From contig NZ_JAMXBJ010000045.1 in NCBI RefSeq assembly GCF_023913755.1, positions 1-64,000 of the forward strand: a stretch of 64,000 nt of DNA, in the 5' to 3' direction. The notes below the pieces were generated by a model. That model worked only from the letters and a program-made list of their open reading frames with translations. It searched no databases and was not told where the DNA came from. Of this stretch, positions 8,029-15,599 are shown piece by piece (position 1 is the first letter of the stretch; the number at the start of each line of letters is the position of its first letter). The position numbers and the translations under genes are program-made. Source of the stretch: Pseudarthrobacter cellobiosi. Lineage in GTDB: Bacteria > Actinomycetota > Actinomycetes > Actinomycetales > Micrococcaceae.

Positions 8029-8301
8029 TCAGGCGGTGCCGAAGCGCACGGCCGCGCGGGCCCTGGCCTTGGCGGCTTCTTCGTCCCGGTGTTTGGCGGG
8101 AGCGTGGGTGACCAGCGAATCCAGCAGGTGTTGGGTGATCTGGGCGATCTCGTGCACCGCCGCTTCGAAGGCGTCCTCGTTGGCCTTGGACGGCTTGGTG
8201 CTGCCGCTGACCTTGCGCACATACTGCAGCGCGGCGGCATGCACTTCCTCAGAGGTCGCATGGGGTTCGAAATTGTGGAGGGTACGGATATTCCGGCACA
8301 T
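8029..8301 (-). CDS. DUF2277 family protein
   Basis: The 90-residue product starts MCRNIRTLHNFEPHAT, the hallmark of DUF2277, and continues with EEVHAAALQYVRKVSG. The family is common in Actinobacteria and has no established function. It is small, helical and soluble. It converges on copA: a 13-bp sequence GTCCTCAGGCGGT occurs at 8009-8021 and again at 8025-8037, the second copy overlapping the 3' end of this gene. Confidence 0.88.
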   Translation of the reverse strand: MCRNIRTLHNFEPHATSEEVHAAALQYVRKVSGSTKPSKANEDAFEAAVHEIAQITQHLLDSLVTHAPAKHRDEEAAKARARAAVRFGTA

Positions 8302-8546
8302 ATGCCCATGCTAGGCTCTGGAACGCCTCGGATCGACCCCCAGCCCACCGGTGATCGAGCTTGTCAAGATTCGGCCGGCTCAAACCACGGGGAGCTGTGG
8401 CCCATGGGGAGTGGTGCATGGGCAGCGGTGCCCATCGACAGTGATTTGGGGCCGGGATAGGTTCTAGGTAATGGATCTTCCGGATGAGCCGGGGGCCGCT
8501 GGGGATGCCGATCTGGATCGGATCCAAGACAACGAGGAGAAAACTG

Positions 8547-8810
8547 ATGGCAATGTGGGGCGCAGATGTAGAACAGCTCAGGACTCTTGGCAGCAAGCTG
8601 CAGGCCGGTGCCGGCGAGATCGAGCAGCAGAGGTCCAACCTGACCCGCGTGCTGGACAGCACCAACTGGAAGGGCCCGGACGCCGACCACTTCCGCGGCG
8701 AATGGTCCGGCACCCACACGGCGGCGCTGAACCAGGTCATCCAGGCGCTGAAGGACGCGGGCCAGAAGGCCACGAAGAACGCCAGCGAGCAGGACCAGGC
8801 TTCACGCTAA
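8547..8810 (+). CDS. WXG100 family protein (ESX-like), orphan
   Basis: The 87-residue helical-hairpin product has the central WXG motif (NWKGPDADHF) and no signal peptide, as expected for ESAT-6-like proteins exported by type VII systems. The ATG at 8547 has GAGGAG at 8534-8539. There is no EccC ATPase or other ESX component in the window and no second WXG100 partner, so it is an orphan substrate or a homodimer. A terminator follows directly. Confidence 0.85.
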   Translation: MAMWGADVEQLRTLGSKLQAGAGEIEQQRSNLTRVLDSTNWKGPDADHFRGEWSGTHTAALNQVIQALKDAGQKATKNASEQDQASR

Positions 8811-8830
8811 CCGCAGAATCCCTACTGCGA

Positions 8831-8860
8831 GGGCCCGGACACTGCACAGTGTCCGGGCCC
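8831..8860. terminator. Perfect hairpin terminator between convergent genes
   Basis: GGGCCCGGACACT (8831-8843) pairs with 8848-8860 across a GCAC tetraloop. It lacks a long U tract. It lies between the WXG100 gene and the convergent EamA transporter gene. Confidence 0.7.
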
Positions 8861-8967
8861 CGCGGCATTTAACGGCCGGGCACAACGAAACGGTGGGGCG
8901 ACGGCGGTGCCCCGAGCTGTGGCACCTGCCCTTCAGGGCAAGTCCTTCAGGGCAAGGCGGCCGGCAC

Positions 8968-9972
8968 TCAGGGCACAGGTTCGACGTCGTTCGCGTGGTC
9001 CAGTGGGGCTGGCGCACCGACAGTTGCAGCGGCCGTGCCGGAGCGCAGCTCGTCCAGCCGGACCAGAACCACCCCGCCGACAATGAGGACGCCGCCCAGG
9101 AGTTGGATGGCGCCGGGCAGCTCACCCAGAAGCAGCCAGGCCCAGGTCACGGCGAACAGCACTTCGGTCAGCGAGACGAAGGATGCAACCTTGGAGCCAA
9201 GGGCGCGGGCAGCGACAATGCCGGAAATGTACGCCAGGACTGTTGCCAGGATGACTAGGCCACCCAGGGAGACCCACCAGGGGGTGATCCAGGGGCCGAG
9301 CCTGGTATCCGCGGTGCTGAAGGCCATGGGAAGCAGTCCCGTGGCGGCCGCCAGCCACATGACGGCTGACCCCACCAGCAGCCCGGCGGATGCCAGGACG
9401 ATGGGCGGCAGGGAATCATTCTCCTTGGCAGTGATGAAGAAATAGATGGCAAGGCACACGGCAGCGGCCATCCCCCACAGGACCCCGACGATGTCGATCT
9501 TGACCGTTCCGGTGAGGTCCAGCACGAGGACCAGGCCGCCGAGCGACAGCACTGTTCCGCCGAAGGTCAACGCGCGTGGCCGCTTCTTGCTGGCTCCCCA
9601 CAGCCAAAGCACGATGAGGACGGGAGCCAGGTATTCAAGCAACAGCGCTACACCCACGGAAAGGCGGGCTACCGCGTTGAAGTAAAACAGCTGGCAAGCG
9701 GCCACGCCGATCAGGCCGAAAAGACCGATGGTGACCCAGTTGTCGCGCAGCTGGTACCACCGTCCGCGCAGAGCCAGAACGGCAGGAACGGCGAGAATCA
9801 ACGCAGCACCGGTCAGGCGGGCCGTCACGGCAGCGCCCGGGGACCAGCCGGTTTCCAGGAGCGCTTTGGCGAAGGAGCCGGAGAGCCCGAAGACGGCAGA
9901 AGAGAACAACGCGATTCCGAGGCCGGAGCCAAGGAATCCGCCCGCGGCTGCGGGGTTAGGGGCGGCAGTCAC
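8968..9972 (-). CDS. EamA/DMT family transporter
   Basis: The 334-residue product has ten predicted membrane helices in two EamA repeats (for example GIALFSSAVFGLSGSF and VLWGMAAAVCLAIYFF). Members export amino acids or other metabolites; the substrate here cannot be read from sequence. The GTG start has AGGAGG 6 nt upstream. The gene is divergent from the CGNR zinc-finger gene, with inverted repeats between them, so that neighbour is its likely regulator. Confidence 0.85.
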   Translation of the reverse strand: MTAAPNPAAAGGFLGSGLGIALFSSAVFGLSGSFAKALLETGWSPGAAVTARLTGAALILAVPAVLALRGRWYQLRDNWVTIGLFGLIGVAACQLFYFNAVARLSVGVALLLEYLAPVLIVLWLWGASKKRPRALTFGGTVLSLGGLVLVLDLTGTVKIDIVGVLWGMAAAVCLAIYFFITAKENDSLPPIVLASAGLLVGSAVMWLAAATGLLPMAFSTADTRLGPWITPWWVSLGGLVILATVLAYISGIVAARALGSKVASFVSLTEVLFAVTWAWLLLGELPGAIQLLGGVLIVGGVVLVRLDELRSGTAAATVGAPAPLDHANDVEPVP

Positions 9973-9978
9973 CGACGC

Positions 9979-10015
9979 CTCCTGTCAGGAGTAAAGTGGG
10001 GTAATGGTCCTGACA
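9979..10015. promoter_or_regulatory. Inverted repeat in the EamA/CGNR divergent promoter
   Basis: TGTCAGGA (9983-9990) and TCCTGACA (10008-10015) are exact inverted copies 17 nt apart. CTCCTG-t-CAGGAG (9979-9991) is a nested palindrome. The site covers the start region of both divergent genes and is a good candidate operator for the CGNR protein. Confidence 0.55.
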
Positions 10016-10042
10016 CTACGCCCGCCCCAGTAAGGAGTCAAG

Positions 10043-10588
10043 ATGGTCTTTGCCCCTGACACCGAAATAGCCCTGCGCGCCGCGGTCAACCTGATCAACA
10101 CCGCCGCCAACGGACGCGAATCGCTCGCCACGGTGGCGGATCTGGATGGCTTCCTTCACTCCGAAGGGTTCAGTGGATCCCGCGCCGGCGATGCGGCCGA
10201 GCTGTCGAGTGTCCACGAACTGCGCGGGCGGCTTGCCGCCCTCTGGACCGCGGACGAAGACTCTGCTGTGGCGGGCGTCAACCGCCTGTTGCGCGAGGCC
10301 AACGCACTCCCCCAGCTGATGAAGCACGATGAGTGGGACTGGCATCTGCACGCCACTGCCAGTGACGCGCCGCTGGCAGAGCGAATGGGCACCGAAGCCG
10401 CCATGGCCCTGGCGGACGTCATCCGGAGCAAGGAGATGGACCGCATGCTGGTGTGCGAGGCCGAGGACTGCGATGCCGTGGTCCTGGACCTCAGCCGCAA
10501 CCGGTCGAAACGGTACTGCGACACCGGGAACTGCGCCAACCGCGCGCACGTGGCAGCGTACCGGGCGCGGCAGGCGACTGCTCGCTGA
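10043..10588 (+). CDS. CGNR zinc finger / ABATE domain protein
   Basis: The 181-residue product has an N-terminal helical ABATE (stress-induced) domain and a C-terminal CGNR zinc finger: Cys residues in LVCEAEDC and RYCDTGNCANRAHVAAYRAR. These proteins are predicted DNA-binding regulators. The ATG follows AAGGAG closely. It is divergent from the EamA exporter and probably controls it. The Gly of the canonical CGNR tetrad is shifted (CANRAH), which is common in this family. Confidence 0.85.
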   Translation: MVFAPDTEIALRAAVNLINTAANGRESLATVADLDGFLHSEGFSGSRAGDAAELSSVHELRGRLAALWTADEDSAVAGVNRLLREANALPQLMKHDEWDWHLHATASDAPLAERMGTEAAMALADVIRSKEMDRMLVCEAEDCDAVVLDLSRNRSKRYCDTGNCANRAHVAAYRARQATAR

Positions 10589-10638
10589 GCCTAGGTTCAG
10601 TGAATAAGGTTCGCTGATCCAGTGCCGGGGCCAGGCCC

Positions 10639-10668
10639 GGCGCGCGAGGAACCGGCGCGCGAGGAACC
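10639..10668. repeat. Two tandem copies of a 15-bp unit
   Basis: GGCGCGCGAGGAACC occurs twice in perfect tandem at 10639-10653 and 10654-10668, in the short gap between two convergent genes. A recent slippage duplication is the simplest explanation. Confidence 0.7.
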
Positions 10669-10674
10669 GGTGGG

Positions 10675-11046
10675 CTAGGGGTGGCTGGAGCCGTTGCTGT
10701 CGGCGTCCGGAGACTCAGGAGCGCCGCCGGTCTGGCTTGGGCCGTGTCCCCCGAATCCATGGGACGGCTTCCGCGCTGAACTCAGGTTGACGCCGGACCC
10801 CTTGCCCAGATGTTCGGAGTTCTCCTTGTGGCTCATGGCCAGCATGGCGGCGATCACCAGCGTTACGATGAACGCAATGCCGGCGCCCGTGAAGGCGAGG
10901 TCGAACCGCGGGGTCTTCGAGCTGCCGCCGGAGGCGAAGATCAGCACCGCGACGAAGGCGAGGACGGCCCAGAACGCGGAGAACATCAGAGGCCCCTTCA
11001 CCGAGGTCCGCAGATTGCGCGGTTTTCCTGGTTTCTGGTCTGCCAA
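10675..11046 (-). CDS. Small two-helix membrane protein (123 aa)
   Basis: The product has two membrane helices (MFSAFWAVLAFVAVLIFA and GAGIAFIVTLVIAAMLAM) and a Gly/Ser/Pro-rich hydrophilic tail ending DSNGSSHP. I do not recognise a functional family; similar proteins are common in Micrococcaceae. AGGAGAGG lies upstream of the ATG. No operon partner is evident: the next minus-strand gene lies 107 bp upstream. Confidence 0.7.
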   Translation of the reverse strand: MADQKPGKPRNLRTSVKGPLMFSAFWAVLAFVAVLIFASGGSSKTPRFDLAFTGAGIAFIVTLVIAAMLAMSHKENSEHLGKGSGVNLSSARKPSHGFGGHGPSQTGGAPESPDADSNGSSHP

Positions 11047-11153
11047 GGTAGTTCCTCTCCTACAGCCATGCCGAAAGGCGTGCTGGTTCGAATGTGTGCG
11101 GGGGGTTGTTCCGGGCGTCTTTTCTACGCCGGGTAGAACCTTTCGCTTCTAGT

Positions 11154-11744
11154 TTACGGCTTCGCGGAGGCGGGCCGGGAATCGTGCCTTAGCGTCAACC
11201 CGGACAGGGCCCACAGCACACCGGAGATGATGGCCCCGCCGCCGGCGACGCCAAGCAGGGCATGGGCTCCTAGGCTGATGAAAAAAGGCAGGATCGCCGC
11301 AGTACCAAGCCCGATGATGCCCGAGGCCAGCCAGTCGCGGGCCAGCACGTGCCGGCCGCGATACTTGAGACCGCAGTACAGTTCCACCGCTCCGGCCAGG
11401 CCAAGTCCCACCGCCGCGACGACGCCAAAGACGCGGTCCCCGTAAAGCAGCGCCAAGGCAACACCTGCGCCTGCCAGGGCGGCCCCTGCGGCGGAGAGGA
11501 TTTTGCCGGGCATGCCATCACGCGCGTAGCCGGTCTTCGGGATGGCCCAGAGCAGCAGCAGGCCCGTGACCAGCAGATAGAGCCCGCCCGACCATCCCAT
11601 GACCTGGACCGATGGCCCGGCCCAGAAAATGGTCACGGCACCGAACACCAGTGCGGCCAAGGCCCGGAGCAGTACCGGCTTCCACAGGTCTGCCTGCTGG
11701 GCGGTGCCGGAGGGAGCATCTGTGGGTGTCAGTGGTTGGTTCAC
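11154..11744 (-). CDS. Multi-pass membrane protein (HdeD/DUF308-like)
   Basis: The 196-residue product has about six hydrophobic helices arranged like DUF308/HdeD proteins (ALAALVFGAVTIFWAG, LYLLVTGLLLLWAI, AIISGVLWALSGL). The family link is by overall pattern, not by a diagnostic motif. It is close to the MATE gene on the same strand (25 bp), so they may be cotranscribed. Function is unknown. Confidence 0.65.
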   Translation of the reverse strand: MNQPLTPTDAPSGTAQQADLWKPVLLRALAALVFGAVTIFWAGPSVQVMGWSGGLYLLVTGLLLLWAIPKTGYARDGMPGKILSAAGAALAGAGVALALLYGDRVFGVVAAVGLGLAGAVELYCGLKYRGRHVLARDWLASGIIGLGTAAILPFFISLGAHALLGVAGGGAIISGVLWALSGLTLRHDSRPASAKP

Positions 11745-11769
11745 CGGTCCAGTTTAGTGGCCGCCAGCC

Positions 11770-13122
11770 CTATGGCGAACCCAGCACCATCCAGCGGTCC
11801 GACCGGGCGCGCAGGCCCAGCGTCAGCGCCCGGGCGGCCATATACCCCAGCGCAAAGGCGGCCCACAGCCACACGAGGCCTGCAGCGGCGGACATGCCGG
11901 AGACAGCAACGGCCACGAGCATGGGGACGTAGACAGCGAGGTTGACCACGCCCGCCAGCGCCAGGTACTTGGCGTCTCCGGCGCCGATCAGCACGCCGTC
12001 CAGGACAAAAACATAACCGGCAAGAGGCTGACCGGCGGCCAGGATCCACAGGGCGTAAGTCAGCACGGACTGGACGCCGGCGTCGGAAGTGAACAGCGCC
12101 CCCGCCCAGGGCGCGGCGACGGCCAGCATGGCTCCCGTGACCACGCCGAATCCGACACCCCAGCGGATCATGGTCCGGGTCAGGTGCCGCGCCCTGACGG
12201 CGTTGGAGGCGCCCAGTTCCTTGCCGATCAGGGCCTGGGCGGCGATGGCAAGGGCATCGAGGGCAAAGGCGAGGAACGAGAAGATGGTCATGGCCAGCTG
12301 GTGCGCGGCCAGGTTGACGGCACCTTGCCCCGTGACCACAAAAACCGTCGCCAGGATGGCAATGCGCAGGCTCAGCGTGCGGAGCATGAGCCACGAACCG
12401 ACGCGGGTCATCGCGCGGATACCGCTCCAGTCGGGCCACAGGCCGATGCCATGCCGGGCGGCATTTCGCTGGACCATCACCAGATAGACGGCCGCCATGG
12501 CCCATTGCGCCATGCTGGTGCCGGCCGCCGAGCCTGCGACGGACCAGTCCAGCCCGTAGACCAGCCACAGGTTGAGGATAATATTCAGGGCAAAGCCTGC
12601 GGTGGCCACGAGCAGCGGCGTCCTGGTGTCCTGCAATCCGCGGAGCACTCCGGTGCCTGCAAAGATGAGCAGCATGGCCACCAGGCCGGGCATGGACCAG
12701 CGGAGATAGTCAACAGCGAACGAGCGAACGTCAGCCTCCGCCCCCATCAGGGACACCAGGGGTTCAGCGGCCCAGAAACCGGCCACCGCCAGAACTATGC
12801 CCAACAGAAGTGCCAGCCAGACGCCGTCGCGCCCTGCGGCGAGTGCCTTGCCCAACTGGCCGTGTCCCATCGCGCGGGCCACCGCCGGAGTGGTGGAGTA
12901 GGCGAGGAAAACCATCAGGCCGACGGCGGTGTGCAGCACGGCGGAAGCGAGCCCCACGCCGGCCAGCTGGGCCACGCCAAGATGGCCCACAATGGCCGAA
13001 TCCGCGAGCAGGAAAAGCGGTTCGGCGATCAGTGCGCCGAACGCCGGAACCGCGAGCCGCAGGATTTCCCGGGCATGGCTGGCGGGACGCTGGACGGCAG
13101 CGGGGGCGGATTGGTTGGGCAC
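11770..13122 (-). CDS. MATE family efflux transporter (DinF-like)
   Basis: The 450-residue product has the twelve-helix MATE pattern in two homologous halves, including VPAFGALIAEPLFLLADSAI near the N-terminus, typical of the DinF branch, and LIGKELGA in the second half. MATE proteins export drugs or metabolites with Na+ or H+. The start lies 129 bp from the divergent doxX gene. The substrate is not predictable. Confidence 0.88.
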   Translation of the reverse strand: MPNQSAPAAVQRPASHAREILRLAVPAFGALIAEPLFLLADSAIVGHLGVAQLAGVGLASAVLHTAVGLMVFLAYSTTPAVARAMGHGQLGKALAAGRDGVWLALLLGIVLAVAGFWAAEPLVSLMGAEADVRSFAVDYLRWSMPGLVAMLLIFAGTGVLRGLQDTRTPLLVATAGFALNIILNLWLVYGLDWSVAGSAAGTSMAQWAMAAVYLVMVQRNAARHGIGLWPDWSGIRAMTRVGSWLMLRTLSLRIAILATVFVVTGQGAVNLAAHQLAMTIFSFLAFALDALAIAAQALIGKELGASNAVRARHLTRTMIRWGVGFGVVTGAMLAVAAPWAGALFTSDAGVQSVLTYALWILAAGQPLAGYVFVLDGVLIGAGDAKYLALAGVVNLAVYVPMLVAVAVSGMSAAAGLVWLWAAFALGYMAARALTLGLRARSDRWMVLGSP

Positions 13123-13210
13123 AGTTTCAGCCTAACGGCCGGAACCAACCACCTGGCGGCCCCGCTTCCGTGACGCCGGAAGTCATGACAAAGGACACAA
13201 TGGTGGACGG

Positions 13211-13230
13211 TTAGTTGACACTTCAACTAA
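13211..13230. promoter_or_regulatory. MarR-type palindrome upstream of doxX
   Basis: TTAGTTGA-cact-TCAACTAA is a perfect 8-bp inverted repeat. It contains TTGACA (13215-13220), a possible -35 hexamer, so a bound repressor would block the promoter. The shape matches sites of MarR/DUF24 regulators that respond to quinones or oxidants. No such regulator is in the window. Confidence 0.65.
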
Positions 13231-13250
13231 TGATCCAGCAGACTCGATTT

Positions 13251-13685
13251 ATGAATCAGTCACGCCTCACCACCACCGCCATCACCGTCCTGCGCGTCAT
13301 CCTCGGCTTCCTCTTCACCGCCCACGGCTGGCAGAAGTTCAACGAATGGACCATCGCCGGCACCCAGGCCGCGTTCACCCAGATGGGCGTTCCGGCAGCC
13401 AACGTGTCAGCACCCTTCGTCGCAGGCCTCGAACTGGCTGGCGGCATTGCCCTCATCCTGGGCGTACTCACCCGCGTGGTGGCCGCCCTGCTGGCCGTAA
13501 ACATGATCGGCGCCTTCTTCCTGGTGCACGCCTCGGCAGGAGTCTTCGCCGACAAGGGCGGGTACGAACTGGTGCTGCTTCTGGGCGCTGCCGCCCTGGC
13601 ACTCGCACTCACCGGAGCCGGCCGCGTGTCTATGGATCGCGTCCTGTTCGGCCGCAAGGGCTCCAAACTGGCAGTCCTCGCCTAA
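13251..13685 (+). CDS. DoxX family membrane protein
   Basis: The 144-residue product has four membrane helices and the DoxX signature RVILGFLFTAHGWQK plus GLELAGGIALILG. DoxX proteins are linked to quinone or thiosulfate redox chemistry and oxidative stress. I start at the ATG at 13251; ATG 13230 is in frame but lies inside the palindrome. A strong terminator follows. Confidence 0.85.
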   Translation: MNQSRLTTTAITVLRVILGFLFTAHGWQKFNEWTIAGTQAAFTQMGVPAANVSAPFVAGLELAGGIALILGVLTRVVAALLAVNMIGAFFLVHASAGVFADKGGYELVLLLGAAALALALTGAGRVSMDRVLFGRKGSKLAVLA

Positions 13686-13709
13686 GCGGACTCCTCCTAA
13701 ACGAGCAAC

Positions 13710-13757
13710 GCCCGACGGCGGACAGGCACCCAGGTGCCGGTCCGTCGTCGGGCTTTT
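13710..13757 (+). terminator. Intrinsic terminator after doxX
   Basis: GCCCGACGGCGGAC (13710-13723) pairs with GTCCGTCGTCGGGC (13740-13753) and is followed by TTTT. The loop itself contains GGCACC-CAGGTGCC pairing. Confidence 0.85.
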
Positions 13758-13781
13758 AACGTCTTTGCCGTGGCAGGAATG

Positions 13782-13925
13782 TCAGCCGGCAACTCCGGTG
13801 AGTTCGTTGGCGGCGCGATCCAGGACGGCGCTCTGGACCACCTTTCCCGAATTCAAGTCAACGGCGTGGATGCTGGAAGTGGCCGGCTCCGTGACGTAGG
13901 CCGTTGAGCCCTGGACAACCTCTCG
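13782..13925 (-). pseudogene. C-terminal remnant of an AztD-like zinc metallochaperone
   Basis: The minus strand encodes about 47 residues with no start: VVQGSTAYVTEPAT, SSIHAVDLNSGKVVQS and AVLDRAANELTGVAG, then TGA at 13784-13782. This is the last blade and C-terminus of an AztD-type periplasmic zinc chaperone or related propeller protein. The similarity ends where the PL11 fragment begins (13922), so it is a junction of two truncated genes. Nothing else of an AztABCD locus is present. Confidence 0.6.
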
Positions 13926-14484
13926 TGGCGGACGTGGACGCGGACGGCAAGGACGAGTTCATCTTCGGATCGATGACCATCGATGACAACGGCAAGCCCC
14001 TCTAAAACACGGGGCTTGGCCACGGCGACGCGATCCATACGAGCGACCCGGACCCCACCCGGCCGGGACTCGAAACGTTCGCCGCCCACGAGGACATGGG
14101 GTCAAGCGGCAACAAGGGCGCCACGTTCCGCGACTCCCGGACCGGTGAAGTCCTCTGGAGCATCCCGGCCGTCAAGGACACCGGACGCGCGGCGGCCGGC
14201 GACATCGACCCCCGCTACGCCGGGGCTGAGGGCTGGGCCATCGGCGGCGACGCCGCCTGGAATTCCCCCGTCGGTGAGCTCCGGTCGGCCAAGGGCGAAC
14301 TGATCGCCAACAGGATCTCGGCTGCCAATTTCCTGGCGTGGTGGGACGGGGACCTGCTCCGCGAAATTGTGGATCACGATTGGGACGCAACAACAAACAA
14401 GGGAACGCCCAGCATTGCCAAGTGGAACTGGGAAACCGGGTCCAGCGACCGGGTCCTGACGGCGGGCGGAACGAAGTCGCCAGC
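13922..14484 (+). pseudogene. Fragment of a family 11 rhamnogalacturonan lyase with an in-frame stop
   Basis: One reading frame gives VADVDADGKDEFIFGSM, MTIDDNGKPL, stop, NTGLGHGDAIHTSDPDP, FAAHEDMGSSGNKGA and EGWAIGGDAAWNSP, the propeller repeats of PL11 rhamnogalacturonan lyases (YesW-like). The stop at 14003-14005 reads TAA where the family has Tyr (TAC), a single substitution. Both ends are missing: the intact enzyme has about 600 residues and a signal peptide. After about 14484 the frame leaves the family. It is a dead gene once used for pectin degradation. Confidence 0.8.
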
Positions 14485-14504
14485 AGCCAGCAATCCACAG
14501 ACAG

Positions 14505-14543
14505 AACTGCCCTGTCCGCCACAAAAAGGCGGTCGGGGCAGTT
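14505..14543. terminator. Hairpin after the PL11 remnant
   Basis: AACTGCCC (14505-14512) plus CCGCC (14516-14520) pair with GGCGG (14528-14532) plus GGGCAGTT (14536-14543). The internal loop is ACAAAAA. It probably insulates the thioesterase gene from upstream transcription. Confidence 0.5.
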
Positions 14544-14604
14544 CCTGTTGCATATATGTCATCCCCGACCCTCCGGTAACACAACGTCTCAGTAAGATCG
14601 CAGC

Positions 14605-15573
14605 ATGACTGAGACCGCCGCCAATTCCGTATCCCTCCGCTTCCTGGCTGCCCCCACGGATGTGGGCCACAGCGGCTCGGTAGATGCGGGGACCGTCCTC
14701 GAATGGGTGGACAAGGCGGCGTACGCTGCCGCCGTGGGCTGGGCCAAGTCCTACTGCGTCACCGCCTACGTGGGCAACATCCACTTCGCGGACCCGGTGA
14801 ACAGCGGCGACATGGTGGAGGTGGAGGCCACCATCGTCTACACGGGACGCTCCTCCATGCACATCCGGACCACCGTCTCGTCCAGCGATCCCAAGGGCGG
14901 GCCTGCCACGATGCGCAGCCAGTGCATGGTGATCTTCGTAGCGGTCGGCGACAACGGCAAGCCGATACCCGTCAAACAGTTCGAACCGGTCACGGCGGCG
15001 GAGATCGAACAGCGGGACCACGCCCTGGCGCGGATCACGGTCCGTGAACGGATCGTCGAAGCCATGAACGCCCAGGAATATACCGACGCCGGGACCGCCG
15101 AACGGGTGACGCTGCGGTTCATGGCCGCCCCCACGGACGTGAACTGGGGCGGGAAAGTGCACGGCGGCATTGTGATGAAGTGGATCGACGAAGCCGCCTA
15201 TGTCTGCGCGTCCCGCTACTGCGGCATGGACACGGTGGCGGTATTCTCCGGTGGCGTTCGCTTCTACCGGCCCCTGCTGATCGGCCATGTAGTGGAGGTC
15301 GAGGCCAGGCTCGTCTACACCGGGACTAAAGGCATGCACATCGCCGTACACGTCCGCTCCGGTGATCCGAAGGGCAGGGAACTGAACCTCACCACGTATT
15401 GCCTCACGGTGATGGTGGCGCGCGACGCCGACGGCAACTCGGTGCCCGTCCCCGGCTGGGTGCCGGTCTCGGCAGAAGATACGCGGCTGCATGCCCACGC
15501 CCGCGAACTGCTCAAGATCCGTGGGACCGCCCCGGGGAACCGGCTGCCCAACCACCTGCTGGGGCAGGGCTAA
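14605..15573 (+). CDS. Acyl-CoA thioesterase with two hotdog domains
   Basis: The 322-residue product contains two tandem BFIT/YciA-type hotdog domains (about residues 8-130 and 165-290). Each has the same motif set: LRFLAAPTDVGHSGSVDAG with EWVDKAAY in the first, LRFMAAPTDVNWGGKVHGG with KWIDEAAY in the second. The second has the canonical catalytic-type Asp/His context; the first has DAG in place of HGG, so it may be structural. It hydrolyses acyl-CoA thioesters in the cytoplasm; the chain length is unknown. Confidence 0.88.
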   Translation: MTETAANSVSLRFLAAPTDVGHSGSVDAGTVLEWVDKAAYAAAVGWAKSYCVTAYVGNIHFADPVNSGDMVEVEATIVYTGRSSMHIRTTVSSSDPKGGPATMRSQCMVIFVAVGDNGKPIPVKQFEPVTAAEIEQRDHALARITVRERIVEAMNAQEYTDAGTAERVTLRFMAAPTDVNWGGKVHGGIVMKWIDEAAYVCASRYCGMDTVAVFSGGVRFYRPLLIGHVVEVEARLVYTGTKGMHIAVHVRSGDPKGRELNLTTYCLTVMVARDADGNSVPVPGWVPVSAEDTRLHAHARELLKIRGTAPGNRLPNHLLGQG

Positions 15574-15599
15574 GCCAGCCAGCCCCGGCGGGAACGACC

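Noticed and set aside
12184..13173. Plus-strand ORF of 329 codons
   Set aside because: It is antisense to the MATE gene and shows no domain.
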